Below are positions 19,105 to 27,659 of a stretch of DNA of 64,000 nucleotides, one piece after another; within the stretch, counting starts at the first letter, position 1, and every line of letters starts with the position of its first letter. The notes below the pieces were generated by a model that made no database searches, was not told the origin of the DNA, and worked only from the letters and a program-made list of their open reading frames with translations. This stretch comes from Oscillospiraceae bacterium (GTDB taxonomy: Bacteria > Bacillota > Clostridia > Oscillospirales > Ruminococcaceae). Position numbers and translations under genes: made by a program. The DNA is taken from assembly GCA_022787085.1 (NCBI GenBank), contig JALFVE010000056.1, forward strand, positions 52,702 through 116,701, read 5' to 3'.

Positions 19105-19813
19105 AAGCCTGCGAAAGCGTCATGCCCGTTTCAACAGGTCTTCTGATAATAAAAAGCCTTGCACCCACAGCCGCCGCCGCACGCCGCTTTTCCTCAAAGC
19201 CGCCCGTCACACCGCTTTCCTTAGTGATAATAATATTGCAGCCACGAAAATGAGCGCAGTTTTCCTCAAATCCGAAGGGACCCTTTCCTCCTATCACCCT
19301 TTTAAAGCCCGCCTCAATACATTCATTCATAATTTTTTCATCGGGGAGGACCCTCACAGTACATCTTGACGGCAAATCGCCATGACAAAATAAAGAAAGC
19401 TCCTTGCTCCCCGTTGCTATAAAAATATTCCCCGGCTGTATCTCGGCAAACTGAGCCGCCTCTGCCGCCGAATCAAAGTATAAAGCCTCCTCACAAACAG
19501 GCGAGGACGCTCTGACAACACGAAAACAGGGCGTATTCGTATCTTCACAGGCACCGGAAATATTCCTCCCTGCCTCCTCCGCATAAGGGTGAGTAGCGTC
19601 AAAAACAGCAGAAAAACCTTCGGACAAAATAAGCTCAGCAATCTCATTTCTGTCCATTCTGCCTGTCACCGACCTGACAAATTCCGATTTTGGCAGAAGC
19701 GAGGAACCATATTCGGTAGCAGAGCTGACAACGCAGCAAATGCGTTTTTCATGGCAGTATTCGGCAAGCAGCCGCCCCTCGGTGGTGCCTCCGAAAATAA
19801 GAAAATTATTCAA
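19070..19813 (-). CDS. cbiJ: precorrin-6A/cobalt-precorrin-6A reductase
   Basis: FLIFGGTTEGRLLAEYC...AVFDATHPYAEEAGRNI...KESGVTGGFEEKRRAA. Confidence 0.93.
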   Translation of the reverse strand: MNNFLIFGGTTEGRLLAEYCHEKRICCVVSSATEYGSSLLPKSEFVRSVTGRMDRNEIAELILSEGFSAVFDATHPYAEEAGRNISGACEDTNTPCFRVVRASSPVCEEALYFDSAAEAAQFAEIQPGNIFIATGSKELSLFCHGDLPSRCTVRVLPDEKIMNECIEAGFKRVIGGKGPFGFEENCAHFRGCNIIITKESGVTGGFEEKRRAAAAVGARLFIIRRPVETGMTLSQAYELLSELSGKE

Positions 19814-20531
19814 TCCTGTATCCCCTCGGCGTAACCATTTTTCCGTTAATGATCTTAGTTTCGGCGCAGCCTATAAAAACAGTGGTGAACATATCTGTAT
19901 CAGCCTCAGCAAGCTCTGAAAGCGGAAGTACCATGCTTTCCTCACCGTCTCTGCCGATGTTTTTCACATATCCGCAGACAGTATCGGGGCTTTTGTATTT
20001 TAGCATTATCCCGCAGGCCCATTTAAGATGATCCGCTCTTTTTTTCGAAGACGGATTGTAAAGCGCAACGCACATATCAGCCATAGCCGCACATTCAAGC
20101 CGTTTTTCAATTTTTTCCTTTGGGGTAAGAATATCCGACAGGCTTATCACCGCAAAATCATTAGTAAGCGGCGCTCCCAGGACAGCGCCTCCGCTGAGAG
20201 CCGCAGTGACCCCCGCAACAGGAATGATCTCAGCCCTTGGAAATTTATCCCACAGCTCAAAAGCAAGCCCCGCCATAGCGTAAACCGAGCAGTCACCGCT
20301 GCAAACAAGAGCAGTATTTCTTGTTTCAGCCTGAGAGAGCGCATATTCCACCCTTTCACGTTCCTGCCTCATGGGAGTGGAAAAATATTCCTTATGAGGA
20401 AAATGCTCTCTGATAAGCTCGGTGTAAACCGAATAACCGGTGATCAGTCCGCAGTCCTCAATGGCATTTTTAGCGGAAATGGTCATTCCCTCAAAGCTGC
20501 CCGCACCGAACCCCACAACATAAAGCTTCAT
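19806..20531 (-). CDS. cbiH: cobalt-precorrin-3B C17-methyltransferase
   Basis: VVGFGAGSFEGMTISAKNAIEDCGLITGYSVYTELI...NPSSKKRADHLKWA. Confidence 0.93.
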   Translation of the reverse strand: MKLYVVGFGAGSFEGMTISAKNAIEDCGLITGYSVYTELIREHFPHKEYFSTPMRQERERVEYALSQAETRNTALVCSGDCSVYAMAGLAFELWDKFPRAEIIPVAGVTAALSGGAVLGAPLTNDFAVISLSDILTPKEKIEKRLECAAMADMCVALYNPSSKKRADHLKWACGIMLKYKSPDTVCGYVKNIGRDGEESMVLPLSELAEADTDMFTTVFIGCAETKIINGKMVTPRGYRIE

Positions 20532-21550
20532 TAAATCACCCTTTCAAAATCGGCCTCAAAAGGAAGCAAGCCCACCGCACAGGTAACTCCTTTTCCCATT
20601 GTTTTAGGGACAATGATAGTTCCCCCGCAGGCAGCAGCGCTTCTCTCGCAGACATTGTCCGTCCCCACCGTACTTTTCACAAATTCGGAGGATGAAAAAT
20701 CTCCCTTCAAAAGATTCAGCTCCTCCGCCGAAAAGCATCTCGTCTCAATGCCGAATTTCTCAGAAAATGCGAGCATTGCAGGCTCATTTTTCTTAATATC
20801 GACAGTTGCCAGAAAACGCACTCCCGAAACAGATAAACCGTTATCCTCAAGGCATTTCAGAATATGAGCGCAAAGCACCTCAGGAGAAATGTCTTTCCTG
20901 CATCCCGCCCCCACAACAAGATTTTTCGGAATAAGGTTCAGCGTAACATCAAAAGGCTTTTTCGTAATATCCGAGCTTATACAGATCCCGAATCTGTCAT
21001 TGTCTCCGATAAGCTCAGCAGGAATATTCCTGCATAGATAATCCGAATATAACCCTATTTTCTGCCCCCCAAGAGAAGCCGCAGCAATAAGCTTGGCAGC
21101 CTCCATATCACCGATAGCAAGTCCGTTTGCCTTTGCAAACATATCGGGAGAAAAGCGCCCCCTGCCGTCCGTTGCCGTCGTGATAACAGGAACAGCACCG
21201 ATAATATTTCCGATAACCTTCGCAAGCTCATTTCCCCCGCCGATATGCCCCGATAAAAGCGAAACAGCAAATCTTCCGCAGTCATCCACAACAATAACAG
21301 CAGGATCGGTTAGCTTTGAGCTAATCAGAGGTGCCAAAGCCCTCACCGCAATTCCGCAGGCGCAGATAAAAACAAGCCCGTCATAAGCTTCCCAAAGCTT
21401 TTTTGCAAGCTCTCCCACGCTGTCAAAGTCTTCTCCTCCCGAAACGGGATATTTATAAAAGCAGAATATATGAGAATCGGAGAATCTGCTTTTGATTTTT
21501 ACGGCAATTTCACCGCCCTTTTCGGTAAGGCAGATCAGTGCAATATTCAT
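20531..21550 (-). CDS. cbiG: cobalt-precorrin-5A hydrolase (CbiG)
   Basis: FICACGIAVRALAPLISSKLTDPAVIVVDDCGRFAVSLLSGHIGGGNELAK; C-terminal GCRKD...FLATVDIKKNEPAM. Confidence 0.94.
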   Translation of the reverse strand: MNIALICLTEKGGEIAVKIKSRFSDSHIFCFYKYPVSGGEDFDSVGELAKKLWEAYDGLVFICACGIAVRALAPLISSKLTDPAVIVVDDCGRFAVSLLSGHIGGGNELAKVIGNIIGAVPVITTATDGRGRFSPDMFAKANGLAIGDMEAAKLIAAASLGGQKIGLYSDYLCRNIPAELIGDNDRFGICISSDITKKPFDVTLNLIPKNLVVGAGCRKDISPEVLCAHILKCLEDNGLSVSGVRFLATVDIKKNEPAMLAFSEKFGIETRCFSAEELNLLKGDFSSSEFVKSTVGTDNVCERSAAACGGTIIVPKTMGKGVTCAVGLLPFEADFERVI

Positions 21551-22302
21551 AGCTCAGCCCTTCTGAACTCTGTGGAAAAGCTTTTGTCATAAAGCTTTGA
21601 AAGAGAATAATCATCGCCCAGAAAGTCCCCCACAGCAATAAGCGCAGTCTTTCTGATATTATTTTTTTCCGCCGTTTCCGCAAGAGTGCCTACAGTGCAC
21701 CTGCAAATCTTTTCATCGGGATGAGTAGCCTTGTAAACCACCGCAGCGGGAGTATTTTCCGAATATCCTCCCTTGATAAGCTCAGCGGAAAGCTCCTTCA
21801 GCATACCCGTGCTCAGGAAAATCACCATAGTCGAGCCATGAGCCGCAAGAGCGGAAATTCTCTCCTTTTCGGGAACAGGAGTCCTCCCCGCCATACGGGT
21901 GATAATAACCGTCTGTGACACATCGGGAAGGGTGTATTCAGCCTTCAAAGCAGCAGCCGCACCGCAGAAGGAGCTTACCCCGGGGCATATCTCATATGAC
22001 ACGCCCATTTTGTCAAGAATATCCATCTGTTCCCTTACAGCACCGTAAAGGCAGGGATCGCCCGTATGCAGCCTTACAGTCATTTTATCCTGCTTTTCCG
22101 CCTGAGCTATCACATCAGCCACCTGCTCAAGGGTCATAAAAGCACTGTTATGAAGCTCGCAGTCCTTTCGTGCAAATTGCAGAAGCTCGGGGTTAATAAG
22201 AGAGCCTGCATAAATAATAACGTCCGCTTCCTCAAGAAGCCTCTTTCCCCGTAAAGTGATAAGATCGGCAGCGCCGCTGCCTGCGCCAACAAAATTAACC
22301 AT
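21547..22302 (-). CDS. cbiF: cobalt-precorrin-4 C11-methyltransferase
   Basis: VNFVGAGSGAADLITLRGKRLLEEADVIIYAGSLINPELL...RLHTGDPCLYGAVREQMD. Confidence 0.94.
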   Translation of the reverse strand: MVNFVGAGSGAADLITLRGKRLLEEADVIIYAGSLINPELLQFARKDCELHNSAFMTLEQVADVIAQAEKQDKMTVRLHTGDPCLYGAVREQMDILDKMGVSYEICPGVSSFCGAAAALKAEYTLPDVSQTVIITRMAGRTPVPEKERISALAAHGSTMVIFLSTGMLKELSAELIKGGYSENTPAAVVYKATHPDEKICRCTVGTLAETAEKNNIRKTALIAVGDFLGDDYSLSKLYDKSFSTEFRRAEL

Positions 22303-23437
22303 TCAAATATTCCTCCGAAACGGCTCTGATAAGCCCTTCCCCTTCATGGGTAACGCCAAGCAATCCGTATGAATTTGAAAATAAAACCGCACCGAGCCTC
22401 AGCCGCCCCTTTCCATAAGAGTCAAGATGCGCCTGGATACGCCTGCACAGTATCTCCATAACAGCTTCAAGCCTTCCCTCGCCGTTAATGATATCCAAAG
22501 CCCCGTCGGCAGTGGCGCAGTTCGTAATTTTCAAAAGAGCCTCTTTTGAGCAGCCCCCCAGAAGCCCGCAGGTGACAAGAACCTCCATCCGTCCGTCAGC
22601 AAAAGAGGAATGAGTATTCATTATCCCCGCCCCAAGCTTCACGAGCTTGCCGATATGCCCCACAATAAGAGCGCTTTCAAACCCAAGCTCTGCCGCAATA
22701 TCAACAGCCTCCCCGATATAATTGCTGCATTTTACATTCTTTTCGGAAATACCCGGAAGGAATCCCGCAAGGAAATCATCCCCGTAATTGCCGAGAGTAA
22801 GAACAAGATTTCTGATTCCCTCAGCCTTGCGCATATTTGCCTCCGCCCGAATAGTATCAATGATCGCACGGGTGCTCATAGGCTCGACAATCCCGCCCGT
22901 CCCGATAATAGAAATGCCGCCAACAATACCCATTCTGGGATTGTAGGTTTTTTTTGCAAGCTCCTCTCCCCCGGGAACAAAAACGGTAATGCGAAAGCCT
23001 CCCCTGTACTCATACAGCTCTGCGATCTCCATCACAGCCTCTGCTATCATTTTCCGAGGAACAGAATTAATGGCAGGCTCTCCCACAGGACGGTCAAGCC
23101 CCGCCTTTGTAACTGTCCCCACGCCCTCGCCGCCGACAATATCCACCCCCGAGTCTATTCTCTCCACACGGGCAAAGATGAGGATTCCGTCAGTGATATC
23201 GGGGTCGTCTCCGCTGTCCTTCCGAACGGCGCAGCAGGCTGAAGCGTCCGAGATCGACTTTTCAAGAATATCCAGCCGCAGCTCGATACCTTTCGGAGTC
23301 ATCAGCCTGACAGCATCGGGGAAACGACCGCATAAAAGAGCCTCAGCCGCAGCCTTAGCCGCCCCCGCAGCACAGGAGCCTGTGGTATATCCGAGCCTCA
23401 GTCTCCGTCCGTCCTTTGAAATATATTCCTCAAGCAT
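22295..23437 (-). CDS. cbiD: cobalt-precorrin-5B C1-methyltransferase
   Basis: LRLGYTTGSCAAGAAKAAAEALL...VGEPAINSVPRKMI...GNYGDDFL...IVGHIGKLVKLGAGIMNTHS. Confidence 0.95.
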   Translation of the reverse strand: MLEEYISKDGRRLRLGYTTGSCAAGAAKAAAEALLCGRFPDAVRLMTPKGIELRLDILEKSISDASACCAVRKDSGDDPDITDGILIFARVERIDSGVDIVGGEGVGTVTKAGLDRPVGEPAINSVPRKMIAEAVMEIAELYEYRGGFRITVFVPGGEELAKKTYNPRMGIVGGISIIGTGGIVEPMSTRAIIDTIRAEANMRKAEGIRNLVLTLGNYGDDFLAGFLPGISEKNVKCSNYIGEAVDIAAELGFESALIVGHIGKLVKLGAGIMNTHSSFADGRMEVLVTCGLLGGCSKEALLKITNCATADGALDIINGEGRLEAVMEILCRRIQAHLDSYGKGRLRLGAVLFSNSYGLLGVTHEGEGLIRAVSEEYLNG

Positions 23438-23447
23438 TGCTCCTCCA

Positions 23448-24119
23448 TTATTTCACGATCGTAAGAGTAAAATAGCTTCCCTTTTCGGGAATGTCGTCAA
23501 GGCTCGTGTAAATTTTTTCTTCGGGAAGCCCGCAGTCCGAAACAGCGTGAATGTCCTTGTTATTAAGGGATTCACGCAGCCTGTCCGAAAGCCTTCCCGA
23601 TTTCATAATGACCTTAGTCCCTCTGCGCTCAATAAGCTCCTCCGCATCCTCAGCAGAAGCGGGGATAACGATAAGCGGCTCACTGCCGCCTGCAAGAGGG
23701 ATCCCGCAGGCAGCCGCAGCAGCACAAAAGCTTGTAACTCCGGGTATCCTGCGGCAAACAGCACCTCTGCCCTCCACAAGCTCTGCGGTATATGAAAAGG
23801 TGGAATAAACGGAAATATCCCCAAGACAAAGCATGGCAACGTCCTCTCCCGAAAAGAGCCTCTCACAAATAATATCCGCAGCATTTTCATGGCTTTTGAC
23901 CCAAATATCTCTGTCACCTGTCATGGGAAAATCGAGAAAAATAAATTCCTTGCCGGACATATCCGCCGCCTGCTTTGCAATAGACAGAGCAAGAGAATTT
24001 TCCCCCTTTGTGCGGGGAACTGCAATGACCCTGCAATGTTCAATTATTTTCAGAGCGCCCAAAGTAATCAGCTGGGGATCCCCCGGTCCTACGCTGACGC
24101 CATATAAAATTCCGCTCAT
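23448..24119 (-). CDS. cbiL: cobalt-precorrin-2 C20-methyltransferase
   Basis: GILYGVSVGPGDPQLITLGALKIIEHCRVIAVP...ML CLGDISVYSTFSY; start ATG 24119 with GGGAG RBS. Confidence 0.93.
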   Translation of the reverse strand: MSGILYGVSVGPGDPQLITLGALKIIEHCRVIAVPRTKGENSLALSIAKQAADMSGKEFIFLDFPMTGDRDIWVKSHENAADIICERLFSGEDVAMLCLGDISVYSTFSYTAELVEGRGAVCRRIPGVTSFCAAAAACGIPLAGGSEPLIVIPASAEDAEELIERRGTKVIMKSGRLSDRLRESLNNKDIHAVSDCGLPEEKIYTSLDDIPEKGSYFTLTIVK

Positions 24120-24155
24120 AAAACACACTCCCGATGGGCATAATTTCCTAACATA

Positions 24156-24184
24156 ATTATAGCACAAATTTGCTGATATGTCAA
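24156..24184 (-). promoter_or_regulatory. promoter of the cobalamin operon
   Basis: Minus strand TTGACA (24184-24179), 17-nt spacer, TATAAT (24161-24156); about 30-nt leader to cbiL. Confidence 0.8.
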
Positions 24185-24225
24185 GTACAAACGAACAAAA
24201 AATTTACTTATACAGGCAAATCCCC

Positions 24226-24254
24226 TTGACAAAACTAATCACATTAGTTATAAT
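24226..24254 (+). promoter_or_regulatory. tetR promoter with embedded palindromic operator
   Basis: TTGACA(24226-24231)-17-TATAAT(24249-24254); AACTAAT-CAC-ATTAGTT perfect repeat at 24233-24249 fills the spacer. Confidence 0.75.
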
Positions 24255-24293
24255 AAATGTAATCAATTAAACAATGAAAGGACTATTGAAAAA

Positions 24294-24875
24294 ATGGCAA
24301 AAATGGGACTTGATAAAGCGGCTGTAATTGAACGGGCAGCCCTGCTTGCAAATGAAAACGGGCTTGAAAGCGTGACGATCAAGGAGCTTGCAGACAGCCT
24401 TAAAGTCCGCTCGCCCTCGCTCTACAATCACATAGCGAGCCTTGACGAGCTGAAAAAGGAGCTGATGCTATTCGGCTGGAGGCAGGCAGAGGAGCGGCTT
24501 GTAAGCTCAGCACGGGGGATGGAGGGCTATGATGCGATCCGCCGGATGTGCAGGGAATTTTATGCCTATGCAACCGAAAACAAAGGAGTGTTCAGCGCAA
24601 TGCTGTGGTACAACAAATACACCGATGAAAGCTCCATGTCCGCAACCTCGGGGCTGTTTTCCGCAATATACGAAAGCATGGAAAGCATTGGAATATCCCG
24701 TGAAAGAGCCGAGCATCTTATACGCACCCTGAGAGGATTTCTTGAGGGCTATTCCCTGCTTGTAAATAACGGCGCATTCGGACATCCCGCAAATATTGAT
24801 GAAAGCTTTGAAATATCTCTTGATATACTTATCGAAGGTATCAAGGAAACGGAGGCTAAAAAATATGAACAATGA
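24294..24875 (+). CDS. TetR/AcrR-family transcriptional regulator
   Basis: AAVIERAALLANENGLESVTIKELADSLKVRSPSLYNHIASLDELKKEL HTH. Confidence 0.9.
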   Translation: MAKMGLDKAAVIERAALLANENGLESVTIKELADSLKVRSPSLYNHIASLDELKKELMLFGWRQAEERLVSSARGMEGYDAIRRMCREFYAYATENKGVFSAMLWYNKYTDESSMSATSGLFSAIYESMESIGISRERAEHLIRTLRGFLEGYSLLVNNGAFGHPANIDESFEISLDILIEGIKETEAKKYEQ

Positions 24876-25230
24876 AATTTATCAGCTTGAAGAACTGATG
24901 TGGAAAGCGGCAAGCTCGGGAAATAAAGCAGCCTTTTCGGAGCTTGTGTCCGAGAACGCAGTAATGGTCTGCGGAGGATACCGCTGCACGGGAGCGGAAT
25001 ATTCCGAGCTGATATCGGACTTTGGTATCTCGGGATATGAAATATCCGGTTTTGAGATAACAGCCGAAGATGAGGATATCATAGCTGTTCACTATGTTGT
25101 AAAAACAAGTGCAGCGCTCCCCGAAAATGCCGATCTGGCCGGAACATTCCATGTAGCTTCAATATGGAAGAGGCTTGATGATAAATGGCAGCTGGTCTTT
25201 AATATGGATTCAAGGATATTAGAGGAATAA
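24865..25230 (+). CDS. NTF2-like / DUF4440-type protein
   Basis: MNNEIYQLEELMWKAASSGNKAAFSELVSENAVMVCGG...FHVASIWKRLDDKWQLVFNMDS; start trimmed to ATG 24865 overlapping tetR. Confidence 0.7.
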   Translation: MNNEIYQLEELMWKAASSGNKAAFSELVSENAVMVCGGYRCTGAEYSELISDFGISGYEISGFEITAEDEDIIAVHYVVKTSAALPENADLAGTFHVASIWKRLDDKWQLVFNMDSRILEE

Positions 25231-25274
25231 GTATTGAGAGGTGGCTTTGAAAACCGCAAAGCTCCGATGAAAGG

Positions 25275-26276
25275 ATGATAATAATGAATGAAAAGGCAGA
25301 AAAATTCTGGCAGGATTTTCTGAGAGATACAGGCAGGGATCAAAACCTCAGATATTCCGAATGTTTTCATTTCGAGCTGACGGAATACTGGGCAAATGAG
25401 CTTCTGCGGCTTGTTCTCGAGGGCAGAAAAAAAGCGACCTCAAGCAGTCTATGGGGCTATGAGCTGGAAGGAGATAAGCTTCCTCAGAAGGGCGAGCTGA
25501 GCATTGTCACCGACTGGAGCGGCGAGCCGAAATGCGTAATAGAAACAACAGCGGTAACAATAATCCCTTTTAAGGATATCACCTATGAAATTTGCAGCCG
25601 AGAGGGCGAGGATGATGATTTAAAGTCGTGGCAGGACGGTCACAGAGCTTTTTTTACCGAAGAAGGCAGGGAGCTTGGCTACGAATTTTCCGAGGATATG
25701 CCTGTGATCTTTCAGGATTTTCAGGTGGTTTACAAAGGCGGAGAAATAAAATATACCGAGCTGAAAGCAGAAGATATCAACACAGAATTATTCTCAGCCT
25801 TCCGCAGGCATCAGGTAGTCGAAAAATGTATGCGAAAAATAGACGGAGAGTGGAAAGCAATAGACAATCCCTTTGTGGAGGACTGGGGCGAAAAGGAATA
25901 CGAATATCTTGTGAAATGCCTTATCAGCACTGTTGAGACGGGCGGTGTTGTTTTTGGTGCCTTTCAGGCATCAAGGCTTGTGGGCTTTGCCTCGGCGGAA
26001 AGCAGCTTTTTCGGCAGCAGAGAACAGTATCTTGAGCTTTCCAGCATACACGTCACCGAGGACCTTCGGGGGCATGGGATCGGTAAAAAGCTATTTCGGC
26101 TCATAGCCGGGTGGGCAAAGGAGAAGGGCGGAGAAAAGCTGTATATCTCTTCACATTCCTCAGTGGAAAGTCAGAGCTTTTATAAGGCTGTGGGCTGTAC
26201 AGAAGCCGAGGAATACAGCTCATATCATGCCGAAAAAGAGCCCTGCGACTGTCAGCTTGAATTTAAACTCAGATAG
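25275..26276 (+). CDS. ASCH domain - GNAT acetyltransferase fusion
   Basis: N-term KKATSSSLWGYELEGDKLPQKGELSIVTDWSGEPKCVIETTAVTIIPF (ASCH); C-term LELSSIHVTEDLRGHGIGKKLFRLIAGWA (GNAT). Confidence 0.8.
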   Translation: MIIMNEKAEKFWQDFLRDTGRDQNLRYSECFHFELTEYWANELLRLVLEGRKKATSSSLWGYELEGDKLPQKGELSIVTDWSGEPKCVIETTAVTIIPFKDITYEICSREGEDDDLKSWQDGHRAFFTEEGRELGYEFSEDMPVIFQDFQVVYKGGEIKYTELKAEDINTELFSAFRRHQVVEKCMRKIDGEWKAIDNPFVEDWGEKEYEYLVKCLISTVETGGVVFGAFQASRLVGFASAESSFFGSREQYLELSSIHVTEDLRGHGIGKKLFRLIAGWAKEKGGEKLYISSHSSVESQSFYKAVGCTEAEEYSSYHAEKEPCDCQLEFKLR

Positions 26277-26286
26277 GAGAATTACT

Positions 26287-27042
26287 ATGGAATTTATAGC
26301 ACTTAATCACAAAAATATAGCTTCGGAGCATATCTGCTGCGCCATTTCAAATAATGACGATCCTCAGGTAAATTCAAAAAAGAAATGGCTGGAGGAACGT
26401 CTTGACGAGGGACTTGTTTTTCTCAAGGCGGATGCCAGAGGCAAATGCTTTATTGAATATATTCCCGCCGAAAAAGCGTGGGCACCTGTTGATGCAGACG
26501 GATATATGTTCATAGACTGCTTCTGGGTGTCGGGACAGCTCAAGGGGCACGGATACGGCAGAGAGCTGCTTGAGCGCTGCATTTCCGACAGCAGAGAAAA
26601 GGGCAGAAAAGGACTTTGCGTGATATCATCAAAAAAGAAGCTGTCCTTTCTCTCCGACCCGAAATTTCTCAGTTTTATGGGCTTTAAGGAGTGCGACGCC
26701 GCAGAGCCGTATTTCACGCTGATGTATCTCCCCTTTGATGAAGGGGCTGCGCCTCCGAAATTCAAAAGCTGCGCCGTCTCTCCGAAAATCGACGGGGAGG
26801 GCTTCATACTTTATTATTCAAACGGATGTCCATTTAACGCCAAGTATGTGCCGATAATCGAAAACGCCGCAAGAGAAAATGATATCCCATTCAGATCGGT
26901 ACATATCGACAGCTGTGAGAAGGCTCGGAACGCTCCCTCGGCATGGACGGTATCCGCCTTGTTTTATAATGGAAAATTCGTTACCCATGAAATACTTTCC
27001 GAGAAGAAATTTCTATCTCTCGCAGAAAAAATGAAAGGCTGA
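26287..27042 (+). CDS. GNAT acetyltransferase with YoaP-like C-terminal domain
   Basis: MFIDCFWVSGQLKGHGYGRELLERCI GNAT acetyl-CoA motif; C-term ILYYSNGCPFNAKYVPIIENAARENDIPFRSVHID thioredoxin-like. Confidence 0.78.
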   Translation: MEFIALNHKNIASEHICCAISNNDDPQVNSKKKWLEERLDEGLVFLKADARGKCFIEYIPAEKAWAPVDADGYMFIDCFWVSGQLKGHGYGRELLERCISDSREKGRKGLCVISSKKKLSFLSDPKFLSFMGFKECDAAEPYFTLMYLPFDEGAAPPKFKSCAVSPKIDGEGFILYYSNGCPFNAKYVPIIENAARENDIPFRSVHIDSCEKARNAPSAWTVSALFYNGKFVTHEILSEKKFLSLAEKMKG

Positions 27043-27051
27043 TAATATAAT

Positions 27052-27513
27052 ATGGAAACTGCAAAAGTGACCTTACTCAGAGACAATCCCGAAAAAACAG
27101 AGAAAGCCGCCGAATGGTTCCATAAAAAATGGGGAATACCAAAGGAAGCCTATCTTGAAAGCATGGAGGAATGTGTGAACGGAAAAACGGGCGTTCCTCA
27201 ATGGTATTTTATCGAGAAGAATGACAAGATAATCGCTGGCATGGGAGTTATCGAGAATGATTTTCATCAGCGGAAGGATCTTTCTCCGAATGTCTGCGCA
27301 GTTTATGTAGAAAAGGAACATCGTGGAAATAACACGGCAAAGAAGCTTCTGGAATTTGTCTGCAATGATCTTCACAGACTCGGATATGATGTGCTTTACC
27401 TCATAACATCCTTAAACGGCTTTTACGAAAAATGCGGCTGGGAATACTATTGCGATGTACTTGAGAACAACGGCGACAGCTCAAAAATGTACCGTCATAT
27501 TTACAATGAATAA
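27052..27513 (+). CDS. GNAT-family N-acetyltransferase
   Basis: VCAVYVEKEHRGNNTAKKLLEFVCNDLHRLGYDVLYLITSLNGFYEKCGWEYY. Confidence 0.82.
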   Translation: METAKVTLLRDNPEKTEKAAEWFHKKWGIPKEAYLESMEECVNGKTGVPQWYFIEKNDKIIAGMGVIENDFHQRKDLSPNVCAVYVEKEHRGNNTAKKLLEFVCNDLHRLGYDVLYLITSLNGFYEKCGWEYYCDVLENNGDSSKMYRHIYNE

Positions 27514-27562
27514 CAAAAATATTGCTTCCTTAAAATTCCGTCCGAAAAAAGCAGCTCTGCGA

Positions 27563-27591
27563 TTGACAAAATACGGAGAATGTGGTAAAAT
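27563..27591 (+). promoter_or_regulatory. manA promoter
   Basis: TTGACA-17-TAAAAT. Confidence 0.6.
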
Positions 27592-27659
27592 ATAAGATGT
27601 GTTATTGTTAGTTGCTTCGGTTCGCCGATATATTAAATAATAAAGGAGCATATTGATCT

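Noticed and set aside
22610-23795. 210-aa and 268-aa plus-strand ORFs
   Set aside because: Antisense to cbiD and cbiL; Pro/Ser-rich composition typical of shadow frames.
24120-24293. Cobalamin riboswitch upstream of cbiL
   Set aside because: Looked for the long structured leader; only a ~30-nt leader follows the consensus promoter, and no B12-box-like sequence was seen.
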